Notes: a model not told the origin generated them from the sequence alone. 27,201 nt of DNA from DAISJI01 sp964559835 (GCA_964559835.1 CAZLJE010000051.1:1-27201); one strand, 5' to 3'. Positions 16,423 through 24,197 are shown, numbered from the stretch's first letter. Numbers and translations are program-made.

Positions 16423-18684
16423 TCACGCCGCTTTCAATTCTTTCTGTTCGGCTTTTTTTGTCTTTCCTTTTTTTGTCTTTCTATTAAGAGAAACGCTCGC
16501 CAGCCATGGGAACAAAAACAGCGCAGCGCTGGCGGCAGTTGCGGAGCCGAAGATGACAAACACCCCAAAGCGCAGAGTGGGCGGGAAATTCGAGAGGAGA
16601 AAGATTCCAAATCCGAAGCAGATCACTAAGAGATTCGTTCCAATCGGCCGCCACAGATGCGAGCATGCCTTCGACCATACGTCCCAGGAGCTGAGGTCCG
16701 AATTCTCCCGCTTGGCGAACATGGTGAGATAGATCATGGCGTCCACCCCCATCCCGAGATCGAGATTGGCGGCTGAAGCGGTAATGAAGTCGAGTGGCAT
16801 ACCGAGATAGGCGATATATCCACGCACGACGACCGGGATGATGGCCAGGGTTATCAGCATGGCCAAGCCCACACGCAATGAGCGGGAAAAGACAAAACCC
16901 ATTACCGTGAAAACGCCGATCAACAACAATGAGCCGGTAATGATGCTGGATGTGATCAGCCGGCCCATGTCACCCAGTAAGCTGTATTCGCCACCCACTA
17001 GCAGCGTGCGAAAGCCCTCTCGTTGAACCGTTCCCTCCAGGCGGTGGATCACGGCTTCGCGCGGCGTGCTCCGCACCGACTCCCTCATGCGCAACAGAAA
17101 GAGTGCCCTCTTGTGATCAGGAGTTATGAACTGCCGCGCCGGCTCGCCGTGTTTCGGTTCCTCAAGAATGCCGACTTCCTTCTTGGTTTTGGATTTTCCC
17201 TGGAAGAATCCTTCTATCGACAAGAGCTTGGAGTACCAGCGCCGGTCGATTTCGCTCTGCATGACTACCAGTGACATGACCTTTCCGACGGCGGGATCCT
17301 TCTCCAACGCGTCGTTGAGCGCCCAAAGTCGCTTGTAGGCCTCCTTGGTATCCAACGGAGCGCCCTGCTTATCTTCGATTTCGAGCTTAAGCGGGCTGCT
17401 CCCGCCAGAGCGATCGACCGCCTCAAGTCCCTGTCGAATGTCGCTTCCTTTCTTGAAATAGAAAAACAACGGCGGGTCCGTATCCAAGCGCAGCAATCCG
17501 ATCGCGCCAACAATGCCGAAGATCACTAGCCCGATTGCAACCAGGCGGTGGCGCTCGGAAAAGAACGACCGCAGCCACGATGCGATGGCCTTTGTCCAGC
17601 GCAGCTTTGACTGTGGCGGTGAGGCGAGAGCCAGAAACCAGGGGTACAGCGCATAGGCGGCGAGGAAGGCCATCGCCGCCCCTACCGCGCCACCCGTCCC
17701 CAGATGCTTCATAGGTGTTGAAGAAACCAACAGGAGGCTGATGAAACCGAGCAACATGCAGACCGCACTCCAGAATGACGGCGCAACGGTTTCTTTCACC
17801 GCAGTCCACACGGCCGCGTGCCCCACTGAGTCTTGGTGTTGTCGAATCCTTATCCAGTTGAAAGTGAGAAAGACCATGGGTGAGAGGGTCATGACGAACA
17901 CCATGGTCGATAGGTTCGCTGTGACAGGCCCGATCGGAATCCGAATGCGTTGGTTGATGATGAGTGTCGCAGCACTCGAATTTACGCACGCGACGAATGC
18001 GCCGAGCAGGATCCACGGTGAGCGAAAGAGAACGAACAACACCACGCCAAATACACCGACCGCGGCGAGACTGAAGGTTCTCAGGTCTCTCGCCATGGTC
18101 CGCGAAATCATTTCGGTGACATAGGGCAATCCCGAGATCACCACGCGGAAGCCGGGCCGGTCGAATTTCCCCTTCAGCGCCTGCAGGTCGTCGATCGCTC
18201 TTGTCGGGACGTGGTCGTTGACCGTAGCGATGACATCGGTGGATCGGTGATCTTTGCCGATAAGAGTGTCCGTCCAGAGTGGGCTCTTGAGCGCATCCTT
18301 GAGGTCCTTCGGCCCATGGCCCTTCGGCCCAGGGCTCAGCGATATGACGGCGGTGACTCCGGGTACCTTCGCCAGCTCAATGGATAATGCGTGGATGCGC
18401 TCTACATACGCCGGTGACGCGATATCGCCGCTGACGGTCAAGTCGATCTCGGTCATTTGGCCTGGGAAGGTCCTGGATATCTCGTTGTCGGCCCGGACTT
18501 GAGGATCTTTCTTGGAGAAAAAAAAGTTCTCGTCCACCTTCGGTTTCAAATCCACCGTGTGGAGAAATACCAGGACCAAGAAAGCAGTGACGGCGAAGCA
18601 CCCCAACACCGGCATGTAGCGGAGCAGCAATTGCTTCCGACGCGAGGACGGTTTGTCGCTGTGGATCGGTTTCACAAGGGCCAA
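16423..18684 (-). CDS. MMPL/RND-family membrane exporter
   Basis: Inner-membrane transporter of 753 aa, resembling MmpL/HpnN-type lipid exporters driven by proton flow. The layout is one membrane helix (VLGCFAVTAFLVLVFL), a first large periplasmic domain, a block of about five helices, a sixth-to-seventh helix junction near VAIGLVIFGIVGAIGLL, a second periplasmic domain, then a final block of five helices and a Lys-rich cytoplasmic tail. The second half keeps the family motif as LDLGMGVDAMIYL; the matching first-half segment (NLSTMVFVMTLSPMVFL) lacks the Asp. The start is a TTG at 18684 with no near Shine-Dalgarno; an ATG at codon 24 would cut into the first helix. Substrate unknown. No hopanoid or mycolate genes are nearby. 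A possible 58-aa gene ends 31 bp upstream. Confidence 0.85.
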   Translation of the reverse strand: MALVKPIHSDKPSSRRKQLLLRYMPVLGCFAVTAFLVLVFLHTVDLKPKVDENFFFSKKDPQVRADNEISRTFPGQMTEIDLTVSGDIASPAYVERIHALSIELAKVPGVTAVISLSPGPKGHGPKDLKDALKSPLWTDTLIGKDHRSTDVIATVNDHVPTRAIDDLQALKGKFDRPGFRVVISGLPYVTEMISRTMARDLRTFSLAAVGVFGVVLFVLFRSPWILLGAFVACVNSSAATLIINQRIRIPIGPVTANLSTMVFVMTLSPMVFLTFNWIRIRQHQDSVGHAAVWTAVKETVAPSFWSAVCMLLGFISLLLVSSTPMKHLGTGGAVGAAMAFLAAYALYPWFLALASPPQSKLRWTKAIASWLRSFFSERHRLVAIGLVIFGIVGAIGLLRLDTDPPLFFYFKKGSDIRQGLEAVDRSGGSSPLKLEIEDKQGAPLDTKEAYKRLWALNDALEKDPAVGKVMSLVVMQSEIDRRWYSKLLSIEGFFQGKSKTKKEVGILEEPKHGEPARQFITPDHKRALFLLRMRESVRSTPREAVIHRLEGTVQREGFRTLLVGGEYSLLGDMGRLITSSIITGSLLLIGVFTVMGFVFSRSLRVGLAMLITLAIIPVVVRGYIAYLGMPLDFITASAANLDLGMGVDAMIYLTMFAKRENSDLSSWDVWSKACSHLWRPIGTNLLVICFGFGIFLLSNFPPTLRFGVFVIFGSATAASAALFLFPWLASVSLNRKTKKGKTKKAEQKELKAA

Positions 18685-18715
18685 AGGTCGACGAGCAATC
18701 CTCGTAACCTGCAGC

Positions 18716-18892
18716 TTAGAATTGGGTTTCTTCAGGTAGGAAGTTGCGCGAGTGGTTCGGGATGTCCGTCGCCCTGCTTCGGCCCGGGTTCTGCGCGGGT
18801 GTCTCGCGCTTGGCCTTGGCGTTCGGTTTCACGGCTTCGAACTCGACGTCTAATTGCGGCGAAGCGGCGCACCATCGCGGCTCTGCGTCCAC
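18716..18892 (-). CDS. Possible 58-aa protein upstream of the RND gene
   Basis: Minus-strand frame with a GTG start at 18892 and a TAA at 18718-18716. Of its last 43 codons, 34 end in G or C, more than in the overlapping frames, which is the coding signature in this GC-rich genome. The product starts MDAEPRWCAASPQLDVEFEA, then has a Lys/Pro/Ala-rich stretch and ends NFLPEETQF. The Shine-Dalgarno is weak (GCAGGT). The frame continues open upstream of the GTG to a TAG inside the nearby palindrome, so it may instead be the end of a gene cut by that element. No family is recognised. Confidence 0.35.
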   Translation of the reverse strand: MDAEPRWCAASPQLDVEFEAVKPNAKAKRETPAQNPGRSRATDIPNHSRNFLPEETQF

Positions 18893-18931
18893 GCCGACGA
18901 AACCTGCACGAGTTTGGGGCTGCGAATGCGT

Positions 18932-18966
18932 TGCCCCACCCTAGCAAAACCGGCTAGGGTGGGGCA
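18932..18966. repeat. Perfect 14-bp-stem palindrome
   Basis: TGCCCCACCCTAGC pairs completely with GCTAGGGTGGGGCA around the 7-nt loop AAAACCG. Neither side has a T-tract, so it is not a normal terminator. Its TGCCCCA...TGGGGCA ends suggest a dispersed palindromic element. Confidence 0.75.
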
Positions 18967-18994
18967 CCCCAACATTTGTCTGTCGTCCCTCGCC

Positions 18995-19036
18995 AGCCGA
19001 CGGCCGAAAGCCGAAAGCCGGACTCCGCAATCCGGT
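18995..19036. repeat. Degenerate 7-bp-period array upstream of rpsU
   Basis: Six consecutive heptads, AGCCGAC GGCCGAA AGCCGAA AGCCGGA CTCCGCA ATCCGGT, all have CCG at positions 3-5. It ends 14 nt before the -35 box of the rpsU promoter. Confidence 0.7.
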
Positions 19037-19050
19037 GCTGTTGTAAGTTC

Positions 19051-19079
19051 TTGACTTTACGATAGAACCTAGGCATAAC
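19051..19079 (+). promoter_or_regulatory. Sigma-70-type promoter of rpsU
   Basis: TTGACT (19051-19056), a 17-nt spacer, then CATAAC (19074-19079). Transcription would begin near 19086, giving a leader of about 40 nt that contains the GGAGG of rpsU. Confidence 0.6.
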
Positions 19080-19125
19080 TAGTCTGGTACAGGTCCAACT
19101 TGGGCTGGTTTGGAGGTGTTTTCGA

Positions 19126-19323
19126 TTGGCGGAAGTGAGAGTGCAAGAGGGTGAAAGCCTGGAAAATGCACTGCGCCGGTTCAAGCGCAAGGTGCAACAG
19201 GAAGACATCATCAAGGAAGTGAAGCGCCACTCGTTCTACCTCAAGCCGGGCGAGAAGAAGCGGGCTAAGGAAGCATTGGCACGCAAGCGTAGCCGGAAAA
19301 AGGCACGCAAGGAGCAGGACTAA
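19126..19323 (+). CDS. rpsU: 30S ribosomal protein S21
   Basis: Small-subunit protein bS21, 65 aa, which helps base-pairing of mRNA leaders with 16S rRNA during initiation. The family pattern is clear: VRVQEGESLENALRRFKRKV, then KEVKRHSFYLKPGEKKRAK and a basic RKRSRKKARK tail. The start is a TTG with GGAGG (19112-19116) 9 nt upstream; no ATG exists in this frame near the conserved N-terminus. The gene has its own promoter and a strong terminator, so it is transcribed alone rather than with dnaG/rpoD as in enterobacteria. Confidence 0.95.
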   Translation: MAEVRVQEGESLENALRRFKRKVQQEDIIKEVKRHSFYLKPGEKKRAKEALARKRSRKKARKEQD

Positions 19324-19330
19324 AACATCA

Positions 19331-19375
19331 ACGGGCCGCTGTATTTTCTCCCCCTGGCGGCCCGTTTTCATTTTC
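19331..19375 (+). terminator. Rho-independent terminator of rpsU
   Basis: ACGGGCCGC (19331-19339) and GCGGCCCGT (19357-19365) form a perfect 9-bp stem, followed by TTTTCATTTTC. It starts 7 nt after the rpsU stop. Confidence 0.8.
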
Positions 19376-19644
19376 AGCGCGGAGCTCCCACCGTGTGCTG
19401 GAAAGAATGAGCGGGGAACCCGGCACCGCAATTTACTCACGATGCCGGATCCGCCTGGTGCAGGACGCACTTCTTAAAAGTGGGATTCAGCAGTACCGCG
19501 CCCGGGTAGGGGCAAGCAGGATCCGCGCAGCGGGTTCAGCGACCTCTTCTACGGTGCGGGGGCCTCGGGACGAGTCGTAAGTCCGTCGCCAGAGAACCAG
19601 TGAGCCGGCGGCGGACCGGTAAGTGGGCTGAAGGGAGCTTTTCC
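19376..19644. other. Spacer between rpsU terminator and zinc-ribbon gene
   Basis: No gene is firmly supported. A plus-strand frame from about 19395 (GTG) or 19407 (ATG) to 19580 reads MSGEPGTAIYSRCRIRLV, but its third-position GC is unremarkable and its Shine-Dalgarno is too close. The 3' part (19633-19637) holds the GGGAG that serves the next gene. Confidence 0.4.
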
Positions 19645-19953
19645 ATGGAATTCCAGGACAAGAACTTGAAGTGCGTGGACTGCGGCGCGGATTTCGTGTT
19701 CACTGCTGGGGAGCAGTTGTTCTTCCACGATAAGCAGTTCAAGAACGAGCCCAAGCGGTGCAAGCCATGCAAGGCGAAGAGGGCTGGTATGCTCGGTACC
19801 TCGACGCCCGGAAGCTATCCAAAGGTGGAAACACGGACTGTCTGCTCGCAGTGCGGCAAAGAGACGACAGTACCGTTCAAGCCGACGCAGGGGCGCCCGG
19901 TGTTCTGCCGGGAATGCTTCCAGCAGAAGCGAACGACGGCGGCCACTGCCTAG
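19645..19953 (+). CDS. Double zinc-ribbon protein (zf-trcl-like)
   Basis: Predicted zinc-binding protein of 102 aa. ATG 19645 is chosen because GGGAG (19633-19637) lies 7 nt upstream and the domain begins at once; an in-frame upstream start at 19600 would add 15 unlikely residues. The first ribbon has Cys10/Cys13 (KCVDCG) and Cys39/Cys42 (RCKPCK), with the family's FVFTAGEQLFFHDKQF between. The second has Cys67/Cys70 (CSQCGKETTVPF) and Cys88/Cys91 (GRPVFCRECF). Both halves match known probable zinc-ribbon families of unknown function. Nucleic-acid or ribosome binding is possible, given its place beside rpsU, but this is inference. Confidence 0.85.
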   Translation: MEFQDKNLKCVDCGADFVFTAGEQLFFHDKQFKNEPKRCKPCKAKRAGMLGTSTPGSYPKVETRTVCSQCGKETTVPFKPTQGRPVFCRECFQQKRTTAATA

Positions 19954-20071
19954 GGAATTCCGCGGACGAAAACCGCCGCGGGTAGGACACATCGCAAAGT
20001 TTTTCCGGTAAGTGTCTGCAGGTAGTCCGGAGTACGCGGCAGTGTGCCCAGGCCTTTAGGGTTTCCCCGAC

Positions 20072-20515
20072 CTACCCGACTTTTCTAGCTTCCGCCCGAG
20101 CAGACCTGTTGCCTTTTTGCGTGGCCGCAACCGCCTGGCGTTGCTTTGTATCTTCATGCGCGATGAGCAGGGCTTCGATCTGGCGCAGCAGGTCGCCGGT
20201 ATTGACCGGCTTGACGAGCAGCGACTGCGCGCCCTCCGACTTCCATTCCGATCCGAGCGAGGGATAGGCGGTCAGGATGGACGTGGCCGGGTTGTACGGC
20301 TGCAGCTTGGCGGCACGGATCACGTCGAAACCGGCGGTCTCGTGCTCCATGCGCATGTCGGTGATGACCATATTGTAGGAGTTTTTTTCGAGCTTCTTGA
20401 TGCCTTCACGGGCCGAGGACGCGGTCTCCACCTCGAAGCCGTTCATTTCGAGGATCGCTTTGAGCGTAAGGAGAATAGCGAGCTCGTCGTCGACCAGCAG
20501 GATGCGACGTTTCAT
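20072..20515 (-). CDS. Single-domain response regulator (receiver domain)
   Basis: CheY-like receiver of 147 aa with no output domain. Key residues are present: acidic pair Asp9/Asp10 (LLVDDE), phosphoacceptor Asp53 (MVITDMRM), Thr82 (ILTAYPS) and Lys102 (LLVKPV). After about residue 120 comes a basic, Ala/Gln-rich tail (TQKGNRSARAEARK) of unclear role. A GGAG lies 11-14 nt before the ATG. It is divergent from the MtaB gene. Its partner kinase is unknown; the histidine kinase at 22163 is the nearest candidate but is not in the same operon. Confidence 0.9.
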   Translation of the reverse strand: MKRRILLVDDELAILLTLKAILEMNGFEVETASSAREGIKKLEKNSYNMVITDMRMEHETAGFDVIRAAKLQPYNPATSILTAYPSLGSEWKSEGAQSLLVKPVNTGDLLRQIEALLIAHEDTKQRQAVAATQKGNRSARAEARKVG

Positions 20516-20640
20516 TGTTTGTTTGCTCCGGGGTTGCTGACTGCGAACCGTGTGTGAGATGCGTCAGCAGGCACTCACAGTTGCAAATGTTGTAACGAAA
20601 TCACTCGCCCCACGCGAGGATCCCAGCAAACTGCTGCCGC

Positions 20641-20646
20641 TATAAT
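20641..20646 (+). promoter_or_regulatory. -10 box placed for a leaderless transcript
   Basis: A consensus TATAAT ends 7 nt before the GTG start of the MtaB gene, so transcription should begin at or within a base or two of the start codon. No clear -35 is seen (GGATCC at the expected distance), nor any Shine-Dalgarno. Confidence 0.5.
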
Positions 20647-20653
20647 ACTCCTT

Positions 20654-22003
20654 GTGCCGGGCTACTACGTGGAGAACTTCGGCTGCCGAGCGACGCAGGC
20701 CGACGGGGCGGCGATCGAGCGGCAACTGAACGATCGCGGGCTGGCCCGCGCTCCGAATCCTCACCACGCCGATATCGTAGTCCTGAACACGTGCACCGTC
20801 ACCGCGTCGGCGGACCATGACGCACGTGCCGCAATACGGCGCATCCATCGCGAGAATCCCGACTGCCAGATCCTGGTCACAGGTTGCTATGCACAGCGCG
20901 CGCCGGAGGAGATCGCCGCGATCCCCGGCGTGAAGTGGGTGGTGGGCAACTCGCATAAGCATGTGATCGGAAACATCGCCTGCTCCGATTCGTCATTTGT
21001 GTCTGTCACTGACCTGACGCAGTCACTCGATTCCCCGTCCCGCGCCCCGCGTCCCGCGACCCTGGTTTCCGACATTTTTGCGCACACAGAACTTCTGGCG
21101 GCTCCGGTGTTCGGGGCGGGCGCGGACAAAACGCGGCCCAACCTCAAGGTCCAGGACGGATGCGACAATCGCTGCTCGTTCTGCGTGATCCCGTCAGTGC
21201 GCGGGCAGAGCCGCTCGATGCCGCTCGGACAAGTGCTGGCGCAGGTGGATGGATTGGTGAGCGCCGGATATCGCGAAGTCGTGATCTCCGGCATCAATCT
21301 CGGGCGCTGGGGACGCGATTTCCCGAAGCCGCAGAAATTCGTCACGCTCGTGCGCGCCATCCTGGAACGGACGCCGCTGGAGAAGTTGCGCATCAGTTCG
21401 GTCGAGCCCATGGACTGGAGCGACGAACTGATCGTTTTGGCCGCAAATGAGTCGCGCATCGCAAAGCATGCGCACGTTCCGATGCAATCGGGAAGCGACG
21501 CGGTGCTGCGACGCATGTATCGCAAATACCGGCCGTGGCACTATGCAGCGAAGATTCGGAAGATCCGCGAAGCCATGCCAGATGCGGCGATCGGCGCGGA
21601 CGTGATGGTCGGATTCCCGGGTGAGACCGACGCCGAATTCGAGGCGACGCGCAGCATGATCGAACAGCTGCCGTTCACGTACCTGCACGTCTTCACTTAC
21701 TCGTCACGGCCGGGGACACGCTCGGCGGTGATGAACGGGCAAGTGCCGGGACCGGTGATGAAAGAGCGCAATCGCGTCCTGCGCGAGCTCGCGTCGGAAA
21801 AGAAGCAGGCGTTTATGCGCGGCTTCGTGGGCCGGACGGTGGACGCGATCACGCTCAACCAGGGCGACGATCGAACGACGGAAGCGCTGACGGACAACTA
21901 TCTCAAGTGCCGCATCGACGGACGCCACGCCCCCAACGAATGGGTCCGCGTCCAGCCTCGCGACGTGATCGTCGACGAACTGGTGGGACCAGTAACGTTC
22001 TAA
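20654..22003 (+). CDS. mtaB: tRNA t6A37 methylthiotransferase (MtaB/MiaB-like radical SAM enzyme)
   Basis: Methylthiotransferase of 449 aa, most likely converting t6A37 to ms2t6A37 in tRNA. The N-terminal UPF0004 domain has the three cluster cysteines Cys11 (NFGCRATQAD), Cys47 (NTCTVT) and Cys78 (GCYAQR). The radical-SAM site is Cys170/Cys174/Cys177 (CDNRCSFC). Later blocks HVPMQSGSDAVLRRMYRKY and GADVMVGFPGETDAEF are typical of the family, and a TRAM-like RNA-binding tail ends the protein. MtaB is preferred over MiaB and RimO from length and overall pattern, but the subtype is less certain than the family. The GTG start lies 7 nt after a TATAAT, so the mRNA may be leaderless. A 7-bp repeat array is translated within the linker between the first two domains. 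Confidence 0.9.
   Translation: MPGYYVENFGCRATQADGAAIERQLNDRGLARAPNPHHADIVVLNTCTVTASADHDARAAIRRIHRENPDCQILVTGCYAQRAPEEIAAIPGVKWVVGNSHKHVIGNIACSDSSFVSVTDLTQSLDSPSRAPRPATLVSDIFAHTELLAAPVFGAGADKTRPNLKVQDGCDNRCSFCVIPSVRGQSRSMPLGQVLAQVDGLVSAGYREVVISGINLGRWGRDFPKPQKFVTLVRAILERTPLEKLRISSVEPMDWSDELIVLAANESRIAKHAHVPMQSGSDAVLRRMYRKYRPWHYAAKIRKIREAMPDAAIGADVMVGFPGETDAEFEATRSMIEQLPFTYLHVFTYSSRPGTRSAVMNGQVPGPVMKERNRVLRELASEKKQAFMRGFVGRTVDAITLNQGDDRTTEALTDNYLKCRIDGRHAPNEWVRVQPRDVIVDELVGPVTF
21033..21060. repeat. 7-bp-period array inside the mtaB coding sequence
   Basis: Four heptads, CCCCGTC CCGCGCC CCGCGTC CCGCGAC, lie in frame and encode the linker SPSRAPRPAT between the UPF0004 and radical-SAM domains. 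Confidence 0.7.
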
Positions 22004-22124
22004 CGTTTGTGAATGCGCTCTCCTCTCCTCGGTAGAACCTCTGAGTTCACACTAGGCCTAAATCGGCGTGGCGGACTAAGGAGAATTAAGCTACATTAAC
22101 GCCCAGCGGTTCTTTATTTTTTTT

Positions 22125-22180
22125 CGCAGCGCCACTGCGTCGAGGCCGCTACTCGGAAATAATTGCGTCGAGGCGCTGCG
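22125..22180 (+). promoter_or_regulatory. Hairpin enclosing the TTG start of the histidine kinase gene
   Basis: CGCAGCGCC (22125-22133) is perfectly complementary to GGCGCTGCG (22172-22180). The 38-nt loop holds the start codon and the CGGAAA sequence before it. TGCGTCGAGGC occurs twice (22136-22146 and 22164-22174). A TTTATTTTTTTT run (22113-22124) precedes the stem. Confidence 0.35.
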
Positions 22181-24196
22181 CTTATCGCTATCCGTCTCCA
22201 ATTGACGATCGTACTCGTGGCACTGGTGGTCGCAGTGTCGCTGGCGATGATCTATACCTCCTACCGCGCGGCCGTGCGCAGCGTGGAAGAAGAGGCGATC
22301 AGCAGGCTGGAAACCGCCGCCGACGGACGGCGCGGGGCCATCCAGTCGTTCATCGAACACGAGCAGCAACAGCTCACGGCGGGGTTAAAGGGGATCTACC
22401 TTGGCTGCGGTTCGGCCGGAATGATGAACCCACTCTGCGCCGGCCCGGACCTGCGCCGGCTCGTCCGTGCCGAGCGCGCGCGCGCCGCGCGGCTGACCTA
22501 CGGAAAAAAGGGAGTGATCACGGCCGGGAAGTTTGCCACTCCTCCTTCAACGCCTCCCACCAACGGACTTGCGTTGAGCGGCGGTACGCCCGAAGGACCA
22601 ACGTTCGACATGGCGGCCGACGATCCAGAAGGCGGTCTGCACCTGGACGTCGAGTTCTCCGGCGAAGTCCTGCCGCGCGATGAGAGCGGCAACGTCAACC
22701 TGTACATTGTCACACCCGACGCGATCTACGAGACGGGCCGCGCGCGGCATAGCGGCGCCGCTCCCGAGTGGTTGCTCCGGGTATGCACGCAATCGCCTCC
22801 CGCTGCCGTCGAGGGCGGCTACTACGTCGTTGCTCGCGCCGTTCCGAATGCGTCGGGCGCATGTGTGGTGTCGTGGACGTCGCGGGAGCAGGTGCTCGCG
22901 TCAGTGGTTCGCCTGCGCAAAGGGCTGGCCCGCATCGCGATGTTCTTTGTCATCGGAGCGCTATTCATCGGATACCTTCTCGGTTACCTGCTGACACAGC
23001 CGCTCGCGATCCTGACCCGGCGCGTGAAGGAGATCCGCAAAGGCGATTACAAGTCGCCGGTCCCGATCCTTGGCAGCGGCGAATTCCGGCAACTGTCAGA
23101 GGCGTTCAGCGAAATGACGGGATCGGTGAACGACACGCTCACCGCCCTGGCCGGAACGGAGAGGCGGCTCTCGCTCGCGTGCAAGGCGGCGCGATTGTGG
23201 CTGTGGCAGTACGACATGAACACGGGCACGATCCTGTGGTTCGATCCAGGAGCCGAGAAACCACGCACGCGCACGATGAAGTTCCGCGAGTTACTGCGGC
23301 GGACACATCCTGACGACCGCCATCAGGTATGCGATGCTATCCGAACGGCGCGCAAGACGGGAGATTACGCGGCGCAATACCGCCTGCTCGATGGCGGAGT
23401 GTACTTGTGGATGGAGTCCTGGGGGCAGATGATGCCGGCCGAGGGCGGCAAAAGCGTAAGCCTGGGTGGCGTTTGCCTGGACGCGACCGCGCGGCGCGAG
23501 GCTGAGCACCTGCGCACGGAAGAACAAAAGCTGCTCGCGGCGGCGGAGATGGCGTCGGAGCTGGCACACCAGATCAACAACCCGCTCAGCGCCGTCACGG
23601 GGGCCGTGTACATGGCGGGGCTGCAAGCAGGCGACAACCCTGAACTGATCAAGTTCCTGAACATCGCCGAGAAGGAAGGCAAGCGGCTGGCGATGATCGC
23701 GCGCCAACTGGTCTCGCTGTATTCACCGTCCTCGGCGTTGGAGCCGGTCGACATCCGCGAATTGGTCGATGCGGCGATCGTTTCCTGCGGACACCAGTTC
23801 CGTATGCGCCGCGAGGCCCTGGAAGCGCAACTGGAGTCCACCGGACGCATCCTCGGCTTCCGTGAGGAGCTGCGGCACGCGGTGTTGAACCTGCTGACGA
23901 ACGCGGTCGAGCATTCACCGGAGTCGTCGCGCGTGCTGGTGCGGACGCGCAGGGTGCGCTCGTGGCAGCAGATGGGCGGGCGCGGCGTGCGCATCACCGT
24001 GGCGAACGAAGGGCCTGGGTTCCCCGAGCGCCAGATCACGGAGATGCTGGAGCCGTTCTCAGGCACGAAATCACAGAGGGGGACGGGACTCGGCCTGTGG
24101 GTCACCCGCAGCATCATCGCCAAACACGGCGGAAAGCTGCGCGTGCGCTCGACCCCGAAGAAGACCGTCTGCGTCGTTTATCTGCCGGCGCGATGA
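22163..24196 (+). CDS. Membrane sensor histidine kinase (HAMP-PAS-HisKA-HATPase)
   Basis: Inner-membrane sensor of 677 aa. A first helix (LTIVLVALVVAVSLAMIY) is followed by a periplasmic sensor of about 220 residues with no family recognised, then a second helix at about 258-278, a HAMP linker (QPLAILTRRVKEIRKGDY), and a PAS-like region near 330-445 (FRELLRRTHPDDRHQ, YRLLDGGVYLWMESWG). The kinase core has the H-box His469 (ELAHQINNPLSAV), N-box Asn580 (NLLTNAVEHS), G1 (NEGPGFPE, 615-622) and G2 (GTGLGL, 640-645). All catalytic motifs are intact. The start is TTG 22163, directly after an in-frame TAA, and no better start precedes the first helix. No receiver gene is adjacent on the same strand, so the partner is unknown. 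Confidence 0.9.
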   Translation: MRRGAALIAIRLQLTIVLVALVVAVSLAMIYTSYRAAVRSVEEEAISRLETAADGRRGAIQSFIEHEQQQLTAGLKGIYLGCGSAGMMNPLCAGPDLRRLVRAERARAARLTYGKKGVITAGKFATPPSTPPTNGLALSGGTPEGPTFDMAADDPEGGLHLDVEFSGEVLPRDESGNVNLYIVTPDAIYETGRARHSGAAPEWLLRVCTQSPPAAVEGGYYVVARAVPNASGACVVSWTSREQVLASVVRLRKGLARIAMFFVIGALFIGYLLGYLLTQPLAILTRRVKEIRKGDYKSPVPILGSGEFRQLSEAFSEMTGSVNDTLTALAGTERRLSLACKAARLWLWQYDMNTGTILWFDPGAEKPRTRTMKFRELLRRTHPDDRHQVCDAIRTARKTGDYAAQYRLLDGGVYLWMESWGQMMPAEGGKSVSLGGVCLDATARREAEHLRTEEQKLLAAAEMASELAHQINNPLSAVTGAVYMAGLQAGDNPELIKFLNIAEKEGKRLAMIARQLVSLYSPSSALEPVDIRELVDAAIVSCGHQFRMRREALEAQLESTGRILGFREELRHAVLNLLTNAVEHSPESSRVLVRTRRVRSWQQMGGRGVRITVANEGPGFPERQITEMLEPFSGTKSQRGTGLGLWVTRSIIAKHGGKLRVRSTPKKTVCVVYLPAR

Positions 24197-24197
24197 G

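Noticed and set aside
19395..19580. Possible small gene between rpsU and the zinc-ribbon gene
   Set aside because: No well-placed Shine-Dalgarno, ordinary third-position GC and no recognisable motif.
19960..19981. CCGCGG/CCGCGG stem after the zinc-ribbon gene as a terminator
   Set aside because: Only 6 bp, a self-palindromic unit, and the nearest T-run is about 18 nt away; too weak to call.
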